Positions 36,327 to 45,366 of a DNA stretch of 64,000 nucleotides are shown here, one piece after another. The notes below the pieces were generated by a model, which did no database searches, had not been told where the DNA came from, and saw nothing but the letters and a program-made list of their open reading frames with translations. The stretch covers positions 142,287-206,286 of the forward strand of contig PIZR01000007.1 of assembly GCA_002835675.1 (NCBI GenBank). Reading direction: 5' to 3'. Each line of letters starts with the position of its first letter. Position 1 is the first letter of the stretch. The DNA is from Bacillus sp. BA3. Its GTDB lineage: Bacteria; Bacillota; Bacilli; Bacillales; DSM-1321. Made by a program: the position numbers and the translations under genes.

Positions 36327-37784
36327 CTATTCTTCTATTTCAATATTAATATGTTTTGTTTCGGTATATTCCATTAATCCTTCAATTCCCCTTGTACGCC
36401 CAATTCCGCTCTCTTTATAACCCCCAAATTCTGCCTGTGGGTAATTTTTGTTATAGGTATTAATCCAAACCGTTCCGGCCTCGACCTTTTTAGCAATTCT
36501 CACAGCTCTGTTGACATCCTTTGTCCAAACGCCAGCAGCTAAACCGAAAATTGTTCCATTAGCAAGTGAGATCGCTTCTTTCTCGTCCCTAAAAACTTGT
36601 ATGGCCAGCACGGGCCCAAAAATCTCTTCTTGTGCTATTCTTGATTCAATTGGCACCTGATCAAAAATGGTTGGCTCAATATAATACCCTTTATCGTAAT
36701 CTCCACCGGTCAACCTATTACCACCCGTAATAAGTTTTGCATCTTGTCTTCCAATCTCGCAATATTCCAAAATTTTATTAAGCTGTTCTTCCGAGATGAC
36801 AGGTCCCATATCGGTTGTTTCAATTAACCCGTTACCAACTTTCAATTTTTCAGCCTGTTTACGCAATCCTTCCACCACTTCTTCATGAATCGACTCATGA
36901 ACAATCACTCTTGATCCAGCAAAACACATTTGGCCGGCAGTAATAAAGGCTGATTTTGCAACGGCTTGAATCGCTTTGTTTAGGTTTGCATCAGGAAATA
37001 TTATATTAGGAGATTTCCCCCCCAGTTCAAGAGCAAGTTTCTTCACCTTTTCTGCTGCTTTTTTCATTAAGTTTTTGCCAGTAGTCGTGTCACCTGTAAA
37101 GCTGATGGCATTAACATCGGGATTTGTAGTCATTTCATCTCCAATAACCTTTCCCGGACCAGACACGATATTCACAATTCCTGGTGGAAAGTCGCTATTT
37201 TCCTCGATTAATTTGACAATGGCAGTGCTGATAAGTGGTGTCCGACTTGCCGGTTTTAAAACCACTGCGTTTCCTGCAGCAAGGGCTGGAGCAACCTCTC
37301 GAATCATTAGCATAGCCGGCCAGTTCCAAGGTGAAATAATCCCTACTACTCCAATCGGCTCTTTGTCAATGATGCCATATGACGTGGTGGAAAGATTTAT
37401 CGACCTACCGAATATACTTCGAGCCATACCTGCAAAATATTTTAACGTATCAATACAGGCGTCCAATTCTATACGAGACTCCTTTATCGGCTTTCCGTTC
37501 TCTGTGGTTAAAATTCTAGCAATTTCTTCTCTATTTTCCTTCAATTTATAAGCCCATTGCATCAAAGCATCAGAACGTCGCGAAGAATTTGAACGCCAGT
37601 CGGATGTATGAAATGCTGCCTTCGCCAATTTAATTGCCAATTTAATATCTTCTAATCCCGATTTCTGTGACTCTCCAACAATCTCACCTGTAGCAGGATT
37701 TACGGATGTCATCGTTTCCCCAGTTTTGGCTTCTTGCCAATCGCCATTAATATAATTTCTAGTAATCTCTAATTTTGCAATCAC
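36327..37784 (-). CDS. Aldehyde dehydrogenase of the UbiX-UbiD operon
   Basis: A 485-residue ALDH with FTGDTTTGKNLM, ELGGKSPNIIFPD, catalytic Cys in TAGQMCFAGSR and PQAEFGGYKESGIGRTRG. The pattern is that of betaine-aldehyde / aromatic-aldehyde / aldehyde dehydrogenase DhaS-type enzymes. GTG start at 37784 with CGGGGG about 9 bases ahead. Between the MHS permease and the Fe-ADH, it probably makes a carboxylic acid, perhaps aromatic, for the decarboxylase. The specific aldehyde is unknown. Confidence 0.86.
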   Translation of the reverse strand: MIAKLEITRNYINGDWQEAKTGETMTSVNPATGEIVGESQKSGLEDIKLAIKLAKAAFHTSDWRSNSSRRSDALMQWAYKLKENREEIARILTTENGKPIKESRIELDACIDTLKYFAGMARSIFGRSINLSTTSYGIIDKEPIGVVGIISPWNWPAMLMIREVAPALAAGNAVVLKPASRTPLISTAIVKLIEENSDFPPGIVNIVSGPGKVIGDEMTTNPDVNAISFTGDTTTGKNLMKKAAEKVKKLALELGGKSPNIIFPDANLNKAIQAVAKSAFITAGQMCFAGSRVIVHESIHEEVVEGLRKQAEKLKVGNGLIETTDMGPVISEEQLNKILEYCEIGRQDAKLITGGNRLTGGDYDKGYYIEPTIFDQVPIESRIAQEEIFGPVLAIQVFRDEKEAISLANGTIFGLAAGVWTKDVNRAVRIAKKVEAGTVWINTYNKNYPQAEFGGYKESGIGRTRGIEGLMEYTETKHINIEIEE

Positions 37785-37802
37785 TATTTACGGCCCCCGT
37801 TT

Positions 37803-39137
37803 CTATTTGAGATTGCCTTTTGTTTCTGGAACGATGAGGCTCCCAATAATGTAGACAAGAAAAATTACAATCACAAAATACATAAGTGTGTACGGTATAT
37901 TTTCAATCGAACCGCTTGCTAATGTTACGAAAGTTGGCATCATACCGCCAATTGCAAATCCCATATTCCATGAAAGTCCTGTACCCGTAGACCGTATTGA
38001 TGTAGGAAAGCGTTCATTAAGAAAAATTAACACAGGTGCATAAGCAGCATTTCCTAAAAACACCAGACCCATCGTATTCAAATAAATCGAAGTCGTTGTA
38101 ACAGCATCGGCTAATGCTAGATAAAAATATGGAAGTCCGACGATATTTAAACATCCAATAACTAAAAAGGTCTTTTTTCTTCCAATAATTTCACTAAGTT
38201 GTCCGAACAGTAAAGCCGAAATTATCGTGACAATACTTGAGACAATGAGAACACCTGATAAAACTTCTGAAGATACATTGTTAACTACTTTTAGAAATGT
38301 GGGAATAAAACCAGCTGTAAGGTAATAACCTGAACCACCACCAATAACAATCATTAGATTCACAGCTATAACTCGGAAATATTTTGTAAATAGGGTCTTA
38401 ATAGGAGACTGCGGTATTACATCCTCTTGCCCTTTTTCTTCATTCTCTTTACGTAATTGTGCCCAAAGCGGAGACTCGTTAAGTGTTCTAAATACAAGTA
38501 GACCAGCTACTGCACCTAAAATCCCTGTAAAGAACATGACTCGCCACCCCCAATCATTAAACGCTTCACCAGGAAAAAAAGCAGAAACGATGGTAAACGT
38601 TAGTGAAGCGAATAGTGCTCCTAACCCGGCTCCTCCCCCACCTATAAGACCAGACATCAATCCGCGCCATTTAGGCGACGCAGATTCTGTTCCAATTGTA
38701 TGTGTAGATGCCACGACACCGCCGACAAAGACCCCTTGAACTAATCGTAGAATTAAAAAAAGGATTGCAGCAGTCACACCAATTTGTGGGACAGTAGGCA
38801 AAAGACCAAAGGCAGCTGTACTAACACCAACCCCTACCACAGAAACAATCATGGCTTTCTTTCGCCCGTTTTTATCTGCATAAGATCCAAATATTGCCGA
38901 CCCAAGAGGCCGCATCAAAAGCGTTACCCCAAAAGAAGCATAAACAGCAGCTAAAGAAAGCGTAGGGCTGGTTGTAGGGAAAAATAGTATACTAATTGTG
39001 GGAGCCACAAAAAGTAGAAGAAAAAGATCATAAAGATCGAAAGACCACCCTAATAGTGACGCTGTCATTGCAGAGACAACCTGACGTCTGTTAACGATTA
39101 CATTTTCTTGTTCAGAATGAGCGACTACATTAGACAT
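37803..39137 (-). CDS. MFS permease of the metabolite:H+ symporter (MHS) family
   Basis: A 444-residue transporter with twelve membrane segments. MHS hallmarks are SLLGWSFDLYDLFLLLFVAP, LLMRPLGSAIFGSYADKNGRKKAM, and LRLVQGVFVGGVVASTHTIG. MHS carriers import aromatic acids (such as PcaK-like and ShiA-like proteins), alpha-ketoglutarate and other acids. A TGGAGGT ribosome site precedes the ATG. Second gene of the UbiX operon, it probably imports the acid or the alcohol or aldehyde processed by that operon. Confidence 0.87.
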   Translation of the reverse strand: MSNVVAHSEQENVIVNRRQVVSAMTASLLGWSFDLYDLFLLLFVAPTISILFFPTTSPTLSLAAVYASFGVTLLMRPLGSAIFGSYADKNGRKKAMIVSVVGVGVSTAAFGLLPTVPQIGVTAAILFLILRLVQGVFVGGVVASTHTIGTESASPKWRGLMSGLIGGGGAGLGALFASLTFTIVSAFFPGEAFNDWGWRVMFFTGILGAVAGLLVFRTLNESPLWAQLRKENEEKGQEDVIPQSPIKTLFTKYFRVIAVNLMIVIGGGSGYYLTAGFIPTFLKVVNNVSSEVLSGVLIVSSIVTIISALLFGQLSEIIGRKKTFLVIGCLNIVGLPYFYLALADAVTTTSIYLNTMGLVFLGNAAYAPVLIFLNERFPTSIRSTGTGLSWNMGFAIGGMMPTFVTLASGSIENIPYTLMYFVIVIFLVYIIGSLIVPETKGNLK

Positions 39138-39219
39138 TAGAGTACCTCCATTTTTTCATATCATGTTCTGAGTCATGTTAAACGGGAAAAATAGTATATT
39201 AATACCCAAAAAATAATGA

Positions 39220-39807
39220 TTATAGATTGGTTATTATTTCATCTTTATTGAGTCCCGACCACCGTTCAAACAGTCGAGCATCAATACCAAACTGATCTAA
39301 CGCCTTTCCTACACTTTGATTAACAATATCATCTAATGATGTTGGCTTATGATAAAAACTAGGAACAGGAGGGAGGATTACCGCACCATTCTCTGCAGCT
39401 GATTGCATTAGCCGCAAATGCCCTAAATGCAATGGTGTTTCACGGACCATTAGAACCAACTTCCTTTGTTCCTTCAAAGTTACATCAGCAGCTCTAGTGA
39501 TTAAATTATCATTAAAACTGTTTGCGATAGATGATAGAGTTTTAATAGAACACGGAGCAATGATCATCCCGTCAACATGAAAGGAACCACTTGAGATGCT
39601 TGCACCTATATCATTTGAGTCATATACAAAACTGCACAGTGATTTTACTTGTTCCACCGAGTATTCTGTTTCATATTCGATGGTTTTTTCAGCAGAGGAA
39701 CTAATAATTACATGACTTTCAATTTGAAGTTTGTTTAATGTCTCAAGACATCTAATACCGTAAATGGATCCACTTGCCCCTGATATACCTATAACAATTT
39801 TTTTCAC
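39220..39807 (-). CDS. UbiX-family flavin prenyltransferase
   Basis: A 195-residue flavoprotein that transfers a dimethylallyl group to FMN, making the prenyl-FMN cofactor for UbiD enzymes. The N-terminal IGISGASGSIYGIRCLE binds FMN; DGMIIAPCSIKTLSSIANSF, DVTLKEQRKLVLMVRETPLH and GAVILPPVPSFYH are family signatures. GTG start with AGGAGGAAA ahead. First gene of the six-gene operon that ends with its UbiD client. It is of the BsdB/Pad1 type. Confidence 0.92.
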   Translation of the reverse strand: MKKIVIGISGASGSIYGIRCLETLNKLQIESHVIISSSAEKTIEYETEYSVEQVKSLCSFVYDSNDIGASISSGSFHVDGMIIAPCSIKTLSSIANSFNDNLITRAADVTLKEQRKLVLMVRETPLHLGHLRLMQSAAENGAVILPPVPSFYHKPTSLDDIVNQSVGKALDQFGIDARLFERWSGLNKDEIITNL

Positions 39808-40255
39808 TCTGTTTCCTCCTATATTTGAAAACGACTTTTTGGATCATGCACTTTGAAGCGGGTAATCAATCCACTTTTGTTAACTGCACGCTTTTCAAAG
39901 TTCCCCCCTTTCAACTTTCAATATTCATCTTTTATATTTGCAAGTTTCATGCCATTAATAAACTGTTTAAAATTCACTCTTTCCTACCCATTAACCTTCC
40001 AACTGGAACGAATGACGTTACAACTGGAACCCCTGCAGTTCCGCTTTTCTTGAAGACTAGGGTAAGGCTCGAACCTTACTGGATGGCAAATTTCAAATAA
40101 ACAAAAAAACGTTTGCTCCATTCTAAAACGTATACCCCGTTCAGATGGGCAATAATTTTACCTTTTACACCTTGTGAACTGCGTAATATATAGTACTGAT
40201 TCCGAGTCGGTACCTTTCAAAATTGAAGTAAAAAGGATATCCAACTGTGATTGTT
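39808..40255 (-). promoter_or_regulatory. Long leader region of the UbiX operon with repeats and a gene relic
   Basis: About 450 bases ahead of ubiX. It has two AACTGGAAC copies 20 bases apart (about 40003 and 40022) and a nearby GGAAC/GTTCC pairing. On the minus strand a frame with no start (39974-40075) reads SSLTLVFKKSGTAGVPVVTS and ends GRLMGRKE, probably the C-terminus of a lost gene. The operon promoter must lie here; I could not assign it. Confidence 0.35.
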
Positions 40256-40261
40256 TAATGT

Positions 40262-40294
40262 AAAAAGCCCTTCTCTTAATCGAGAGGGCTTTTA
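40262..40294 (-). terminator. Terminator after BenE permease 1
   Basis: AAAAGCCCTTCTC and GAGAGGGCTTTT arms (one bulge), 26 bases downstream of the permease stop, with a T run on the minus strand. Confidence 0.7.
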
Positions 40295-40320
40295 TTAGAG
40301 ATTAATGTTTATTATTTATT

Positions 40321-41577
40321 TCAAACTCCTTGAGAAACGTTAGAATCTGTACTATTTTTACTTTGTTGAACAATGATGGTTTTAAAATCAGGCTTTTCAA
40401 TAATTAGAGAAACAGCAACACCACCCAATATCGCCCAGAATGGAGAGCTTATATCATAAAAATGGACTCCTGACATCGCAATGATAAGGGCAAAAAATGA
40501 ACCAAATTGGAATTGGGGTTTAGAAAACGCTTCCTGTAATGAACTTAAAAGAACTCCCATCATAGCCAGTCCTGCAACAGTGCTGATTAATACTTTCGGC
40601 ATTGCAGCTACAAAAGGCATGACTATACCTGCAAACAATCCAAAGGTAGAAAATAACACACCACATACAACCACTGCTGCATATCTTCCTTCCATTTGAC
40701 CAGCTTCTTTTGATGCGCAGATTGCTGTCATTGACCCCGCAATATTCGCATTATGACCTCCAAAAAAAGATGTAATAACCCCGCCAATTCCGCTTAAAAT
40801 CGTCATCTCATTAACCGGTGGTTTATATCCTTGGGTGTTTAACACACCTGTAGCCTGGGCGTTTTCAGCACCAATTACTAAAAGTGCAAGTGGGATGCCC
40901 ATTGAAATAATCGCGTCAATATTGAATGATGGAGTCACTAGTTGAGGAACGACAAAAACGGAACTCACATCTTTCACTTGGAATTCTCCCATCCAAACCG
41001 ATAAAATGATAGCAACACCAAATGATATTAAAATAGGTGGAAATTTTTTTATATAACGGAATGAGAGAAGATACACGAGGATGGATGAACCTGCAATTAT
41101 TGGTGCTTTTTCGAGGGATGCAATCATCTCAGTCCCAAAACTAATCATTGTTCCAACGACCATCGACATAACAATTGGAACCGGAATCCAGTCCATAACT
41201 TTACCAATAACCCCTGCTATCCCTAACATAAAGACAATGAGACCTGCTGCCAAATAAGCACCAGCAGCTTCATTTAAAGAATAGTTTGACAGTGAACCTA
41301 CAACAAGTACTGCACCTGGAATTGAATAAGCGCCAGCAATCGGCTGCTTATTTCTTACGGAGATGAATATTCCTAATATCCCACCAAAAAAATATATGGC
41401 AAATAACCAAGAAATCATTTGTGTTTGAGTTAATTCGCCATTTGATGCTCCGTTTATTATAATTAGCGACGGACCAGTACAGCCAAAAATTGCTGCCAGC
41501 GCTCCTGCACTAACCGTTCTTACATTTAAATGACTTAATAAACCTTTCTTGTTTTCAGAACCCTTTTTTAGCTGCAT
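40321..41577 (-). CDS. BenE-family (benzoate:H+ symporter type) permease, copy 1
   Basis: A 418-residue integral membrane protein with about twelve helices: AIFGCTGPSLIIINGASNGE, ISVRNKQPIAGAYSIPGA, ENAQATGVLNTQGYKPP and FFGGHNANIAGSMTAICAS are typical BenE segments. Family members import benzoate or related acids. The start at 41577 (MQLKKGSENKKG) has GGAAGG 9 bases ahead; an in-frame ATG at 41595 has no ribosome site. It is separated from the hydratase gene upstream by a strong terminator, so it has its own promoter in the short gap or relies on read-through. It is a distant paralogue of the permease at 45367. Confidence 0.86.
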   Translation of the reverse strand: MQLKKGSENKKGLLSHLNVRTVSAGALAAIFGCTGPSLIIINGASNGELTQTQMISWLFAIYFFGGILGIFISVRNKQPIAGAYSIPGAVLVVGSLSNYSLNEAAGAYLAAGLIVFMLGIAGVIGKVMDWIPVPIVMSMVVGTMISFGTEMIASLEKAPIIAGSSILVYLLSFRYIKKFPPILISFGVAIILSVWMGEFQVKDVSSVFVVPQLVTPSFNIDAIISMGIPLALLVIGAENAQATGVLNTQGYKPPVNEMTILSGIGGVITSFFGGHNANIAGSMTAICASKEAGQMEGRYAAVVVCGVLFSTFGLFAGIVMPFVAAMPKVLISTVAGLAMMGVLLSSLQEAFSKPQFQFGSFFALIIAMSGVHFYDISSPFWAILGGVAVSLIIEKPDFKTIIVQQSKNSTDSNVSQGV

Positions 41578-41651
41578 ACCTTCAATCCTTCCCATATCGT
41601 TCTATTAACTTCCCTGAATCAAACATGATTTAAAGCGACTTTTCTTGATCT

Positions 41652-41694
41652 AAAATGAGAATCACCGGCAGAGGCTGCCGGTGACTCTCATTTT
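41652..41694 (-). terminator. Strong terminator after hydratase copy 2
   Basis: AAAATGAGA and TCTCATTTT outer arms with inner TCACCGGCA/TGCCGGTGA, a near-perfect 19-base stem. It ends the coxG-ligase-hydratase operon. Confidence 0.88.
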
Positions 41695-41695
41695 A

Positions 41696-42487
41696 TTACT
41701 TCCCTGTAAAAACTGGTTTTCTCTTTTCGACGAACGCATCTACGCCTTCTTTAAAGTCTTCTGTTGTGCGAAGGAGGCCGTAGGCTTTCCCTTCCATTTT
41801 CAATCCGACTCCCAGCGGACTTTCTTCAGAAGCGTTCAACACTTCTTTTGCAACACGCTGAGCAAGCGGAGAAAATTGAACAAGCTCCTCAACTAACGAA
41901 TCCACTGTTTGTTGAAGGTCCCCTTTGGACACTACTTGTGTTAATAGACCCCATTGATATGCTTCATTTGCAGGAATTTTTCTGGCACGCATGATCATGT
42001 CCTTTGCTCTTGTTAAGCCCACAATCTTTGCAATTCTCTGTGTACCTCCACTCCCAGGAATCATTCCTAGGTTCATTTCTGGAAGGGCAAGCAGGGTATC
42101 TTCCCGTGCAATCCTGAAATCACAGGCCATCGCAAGTTCTAGGCCTACACCGAACGTATACCCCTGCAGCTGAGCGATGACAGGTTTTGGAGAGCGTTCA
42201 GGAGCAGCCACGTTTTCGGCTAAATGGGAAAGCTTTTCTTGATGGGTCGCCATAAATTCCGGGATGCTTCCTCCTGCACTGAAGCATACATCTCCTGCTC
42301 CTTTGAGGATAATGACACGCACTTCATCATCTTGATTCAAACCATCAAAAATCTCTGTCAGCTGTTCTCTGCCGAGCATACTGATATAATTCATTTTCTC
42401 TGGACGATCGAACACGATTGTTGCCGTTTGTTTTTCTGCATTTTTCTCTACCCGAATATGGTCATACGTTTGCTCTGTTATAGTCAT
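41696..42487 (-). CDS. Enoyl-CoA hydratase/isomerase family protein, copy 2
   Basis: Nearly the same 263-residue protein as at 23055; it differs only at the end (PVFTGK). Crotonase motifs, E137 and Asp163 are the same. Here it directly follows the CoA ligase (31-base gap) and closes the coxG-ligase-hydratase operon. An acid-CoA ligase plus crotonase pair with this order is used for aryl-propenoate side-chain shortening (as in the Fcs/Ech ferulate route) and for cyclic-acid beta-oxidation; which applies is inference. Confidence 0.9.
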   Translation of the reverse strand: MTITEQTYDHIRVEKNAEKQTATIVFDRPEKMNYISMLGREQLTEIFDGLNQDDEVRVIILKGAGDVCFSAGGSIPEFMATHQEKLSHLAENVAAPERSPKPVIAQLQGYTFGVGLELAMACDFRIAREDTLLALPEMNLGMIPGSGGTQRIAKIVGLTRAKDMIMRARKIPANEAYQWGLLTQVVSKGDLQQTVDSLVEELVQFSPLAQRVAKEVLNASEESPLGVGLKMEGKAYGLLRTTEDFKEGVDAFVEKRKPVFTGK

Positions 42488-42510
42488 TTGTTATTTCCCC
42501 TTTTCTATTT
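41715..42510. repeat. 796-bp duplicated segment, copy 2 of the hydratase gene
   Basis: Ungapped match to 23074-23869 in the same orientation, about 18.6 kb apart, with about five mismatches by eye. Such long, near-identical direct repeats can recombine, which would delete the entire Mo-hydroxylase / UbiD segment between them. Confidence 0.9.
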
Positions 42511-42518
42511 TAAAATTT

Positions 42519-44087
42519 TTATTGGCTGATAGCTTCACTTTCATTGTGAGGTGCATCAATATCACCCTCGCGCAATTTACGGCGAAGAATTTTCCCTACA
42601 GGACTTTTTGGAATCTCTTTTACAAACGTATACTTACGAGGCCTTTTGAAATTTGATAAACTGGGTAGATTCTTGCAAAATTCATCCAGTTCTTGCTCTG
42701 TAACAGATTCGTCTTTAGCTACAATATAAGCGGTAACAATCTGCCCCCAGCGCTCATCAAGCTCCCCAATTACGGTAGCTTCCCTAACTTTTGGATGTTG
42801 AGTCAGACAATCCTCGACTTCTAATGGATGAATGTTTTCTCCCCCAGAGATAATCATATCGTCAACCCGGCCAACAACGAATAAGTCACCGTCTTTATCA
42901 ATAAAGCCAATATCTCCTGTAAAATACCAGCCATCTCGAATAGTTTTTTCCGTCGCCTCCGGGCGATTCCAATACCCTTTAAAGGCTTCAACGGACTTCA
43001 GATTCGCAATAATTTCGCCGACTTCTCCTCTCCCAACAATATCATCAGGAGTAGAATGACCGTCTGGATCTGCTTTTACCAGGCGAATATTTTGATGAAT
43101 CCCCGGTTTACCTGCACTGCCTGGCTTTTCATGTACATCAGGGCAGATGGTAAACGTATATACCTCCGTACTGCCGTAATGATTTACAAACAGTTTTGGT
43201 TTAAGTAACTTCACACATTGATTTACTAATGTAGTAGTCATTGCGGCACCAGCATACCCGATTTTTTCAAGCTTGGTAAGGTTATACCTGCCAAAATCCG
43301 GGTATGATAACATATCATGAAAAAGCGTCGGAACTAAATAAAGGGATGAAATTTTTTCTCTTTCTACAATTTCAAGCGCCTCACCAGCATCAAAGTCTAA
43401 GTTTGATAAAAGAGCAAACTTTCCATTTAAAAAAGTCATAGAGAGCAACGAACGAACACCCATTGTATGATAAAGTGGCATAACTCCTAATGTACTTTCC
43501 CACAACTGGTACTGGTTTTGGACGATATGTGCCATAGCCGAGGCATATTCATTCCTATGCGTTCGTGGTACTCCCTTTGGACGTCCTGTTGTACCGGATG
43601 TGTATAGCATTATCGATATATCATTCTCATCTAGAATTGGCCTTTGATAGCTTCCTGGGCTTCTGTTTACTAGTTCCGGATAAGAAATATCCACACCATT
43701 ATAATTTTCAACACCAATCAAGATTGGTCTTTCGAGAAAGTTCGCACCTGACACAGCACTTTGACTGGTTGATTCAAAGATGATAGCCTTCGCTTCAGAA
43801 TCGTTTACACAATATTCGACCTCTTTGGCGGATAAGCGGTGGTTTATTGGAGTATAGATTGCACCAATCTGTTGTATTGCCCAGTAAACCATAACATTTT
43901 CCTGTCTGTTCTTTAAGATGACAACAACACGATCCTGTTTTTGAATGCCTAAACGTTGCAGAGAGGCAGCAACTTTTTCTACTTCCTTTTGTAATTGGGC
44001 ATAAGTATAAGATTTCAGGCCTTGTACTAGAGCGATTTGATTTGGATAGCGTTCCACCGCAAAATCCAATAATGTACCTAAATTCAT
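42519..44087 (-). CDS. AMP-forming acyl/aryl-CoA ligase, copy 2
   Basis: A 522-residue ligase of the ANL superfamily with P-loop MLYTSGTTGRPKGVPRTHRN, NHYGSTEVYT, YFTGDIGFIDKDGDLFVVGR, canonical A8 loop IISGGENIHPLEVE, and catalytic Lys in KSPVGKILRRK. About four-fifths identical to the protein at 30318 along the whole length. AAAGGAGAG precedes the ATG. Middle gene of the coxG-ligase-hydratase operon. The intact A8 loop and intact neighbours mark this as the better preserved copy. Confidence 0.9.
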   Translation of the reverse strand: MNLGTLLDFAVERYPNQIALVQGLKSYTYAQLQKEVEKVAASLQRLGIQKQDRVVVILKNRQENVMVYWAIQQIGAIYTPINHRLSAKEVEYCVNDSEAKAIIFESTSQSAVSGANFLERPILIGVENYNGVDISYPELVNRSPGSYQRPILDENDISIMLYTSGTTGRPKGVPRTHRNEYASAMAHIVQNQYQLWESTLGVMPLYHTMGVRSLLSMTFLNGKFALLSNLDFDAGEALEIVEREKISSLYLVPTLFHDMLSYPDFGRYNLTKLEKIGYAGAAMTTTLVNQCVKLLKPKLFVNHYGSTEVYTFTICPDVHEKPGSAGKPGIHQNIRLVKADPDGHSTPDDIVGRGEVGEIIANLKSVEAFKGYWNRPEATEKTIRDGWYFTGDIGFIDKDGDLFVVGRVDDMIISGGENIHPLEVEDCLTQHPKVREATVIGELDERWGQIVTAYIVAKDESVTEQELDEFCKNLPSLSNFKRPRKYTFVKEIPKSPVGKILRRKLREGDIDAPHNESEAISQ

Positions 44088-44128
44088 AAAAAATCTCTCC
44101 TTTCTCCCCTTGTTGGTTCATTACTTAT

Positions 44129-44587
44129 TTAATTGGTAACTTCAGCCTTTTTTAATTCTTTCCCAAATTTTTTGAAGAAGTCTTTAATAACCAGTTTAGA
44201 TACGCCTCCTAGCATTCGTTGACCGACCATCGCAACTTTACCTCCCACTTCTGCTTCAAAGCTGTAAGAGAGAACAGTGTTGTTTTCATCTACTGATTCA
44301 AGAGTAATATCTGCGACGGCTTCTATGCTTCCAGGTCCTCCCTCACCTTTAACGATCATTTGATAAGATATCGGTTTATTAATATTCGCTAATTCAATTG
44401 TTGTAGAATAATCACCTTTCACTGATGCAACACCCATTGATATATCAGCTTCATATTTATTTTCTTCAACTAACTCCAATTTTTTGCACCCCATGATGCA
44501 TCTCTTAAGCACCTCTGAATCTAATAACACATCCCAAGACTGTTCAATCCCTGCTGGCAAATTCAAACTCCCTTTACCTTCCATCAT
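44129..44587 (-). CDS. SRPBCC-fold protein, CoxG-like
   Basis: A 152-residue member of the CoxG / polyketide-cyclase (START-like) group: SLNLPAGIEQSWDVLLDSEVLKRCIMGCKK, then KGDYSTTIELANI, and the C-terminal VGGKVAMVGQRMLGGVSKLV. The fold forms a hydrophobic pocket; CoxG itself anchors CO dehydrogenase to the membrane, but many relatives sit with aromatic or fatty-acid genes and have no assigned reaction. GGAGGAG precedes the ATG. First gene of its operon with a cre site just upstream. A decayed copy lies at 32030. Confidence 0.85.
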   Translation of the reverse strand: MMEGKGSLNLPAGIEQSWDVLLDSEVLKRCIMGCKKLELVEENKYEADISMGVASVKGDYSTTIELANINKPISYQMIVKGEGGPGSIEAVADITLESVDENNTVLSYSFEAEVGGKVAMVGQRMLGGVSKLVIKDFFKKFGKELKKAEVTN

Positions 44588-44622
44588 AAACTCCTCCTAT
44601 CCTATCTTTAACAACGTTTTCA

Positions 44623-44637
44623 AGAAAGCGGTTTCAA
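44623..44637 (-). promoter_or_regulatory. CcpA cre site upstream of the coxG-ligase-hydratase operon
   Basis: Minus-strand TTGAAACCGCTTTCT matches WTGNAANCGNWNNCW at all 15 positions, 36 bases before the coxG start. It suggests catabolite repression, probably by blocking the promoter or early elongation. Confidence 0.6.
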
Positions 44638-45366
44638 ATGATAAATAATAAATGAAAAAAAAGTATTGCATTAATAATATGGATTGTTTTAATTGTGATT
44701 TCACCTTCCATTACTAGCATAATAATCTATAAACTTACTTTCCATTTTCAAAATCTTGTTTAAATCACTTAAAATATTTCTTATTATTTCGAAGATTCAA
44801 AATTCACCTTCTAAAATTGCGCACAGGCTCTTAATTTTTTTAACTTAATATAAACTTGGAGAATACCATTTACGCAAAATTTTTTTACTATGCCAATATG
44901 TTCCCATACCTTCAAATATGTTGACTGATAAATTAATATGGTCATCTATTAGGTAATTCTATTTTTTTACACATTGTGTAAATGGAAAGACGCTTAGTAT
45001 AACAATTTCACCCTAATGTCATTTTCTATTTCTCCATTGGCTTCCATTACATCCTCCTCTTTTAAAAAAACTAAAGGTAACAGAATCAATGTCTCAAAAA
45101 AGAATATTAGGATAATTCAACTAGTATTTATTTTGTCATCTTAAAGATGTAATGGATCATAAGTCATGTGAGAACTTAATGAAATACAACAAAGGCAGAC
45201 CATTTAGATACGATTATTATTTGAGAGAAACCAATGGAAATTAAAGAAAAGACTCCAGTTCAAATACCATGATCCATATTCTTATAGAGTACCCCTTTTT
45301 AATTTTGTCCCTTATAAGGGATATAGTCCAAAGGGGAGCTTCATAAATCCCAAACCCTTTATATTA
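44638..45366. other. Non-coding gap upstream of coxG and downstream of BenE 2
   Basis: About 730 AT-rich bases. 44718-44760 resembles sequence upstream of the decayed coxG copy. A short plus-strand frame near 45180 (MKYNKGRPFRYDYYLRETNG) stops soon and has no ribosome site. TCCCTTATAAGGGA at about 45310 is a palindrome that may take part in termination of BenE 2. The coxG promoter lies here but is not assigned. Confidence 0.4.

Noticed and set aside
23055..44087. Composite transposon explaining the duplicated hydratase and ligase genes
   Set aside because: No transposase, terminal inverted repeats or target duplications are visible at the repeat ends.
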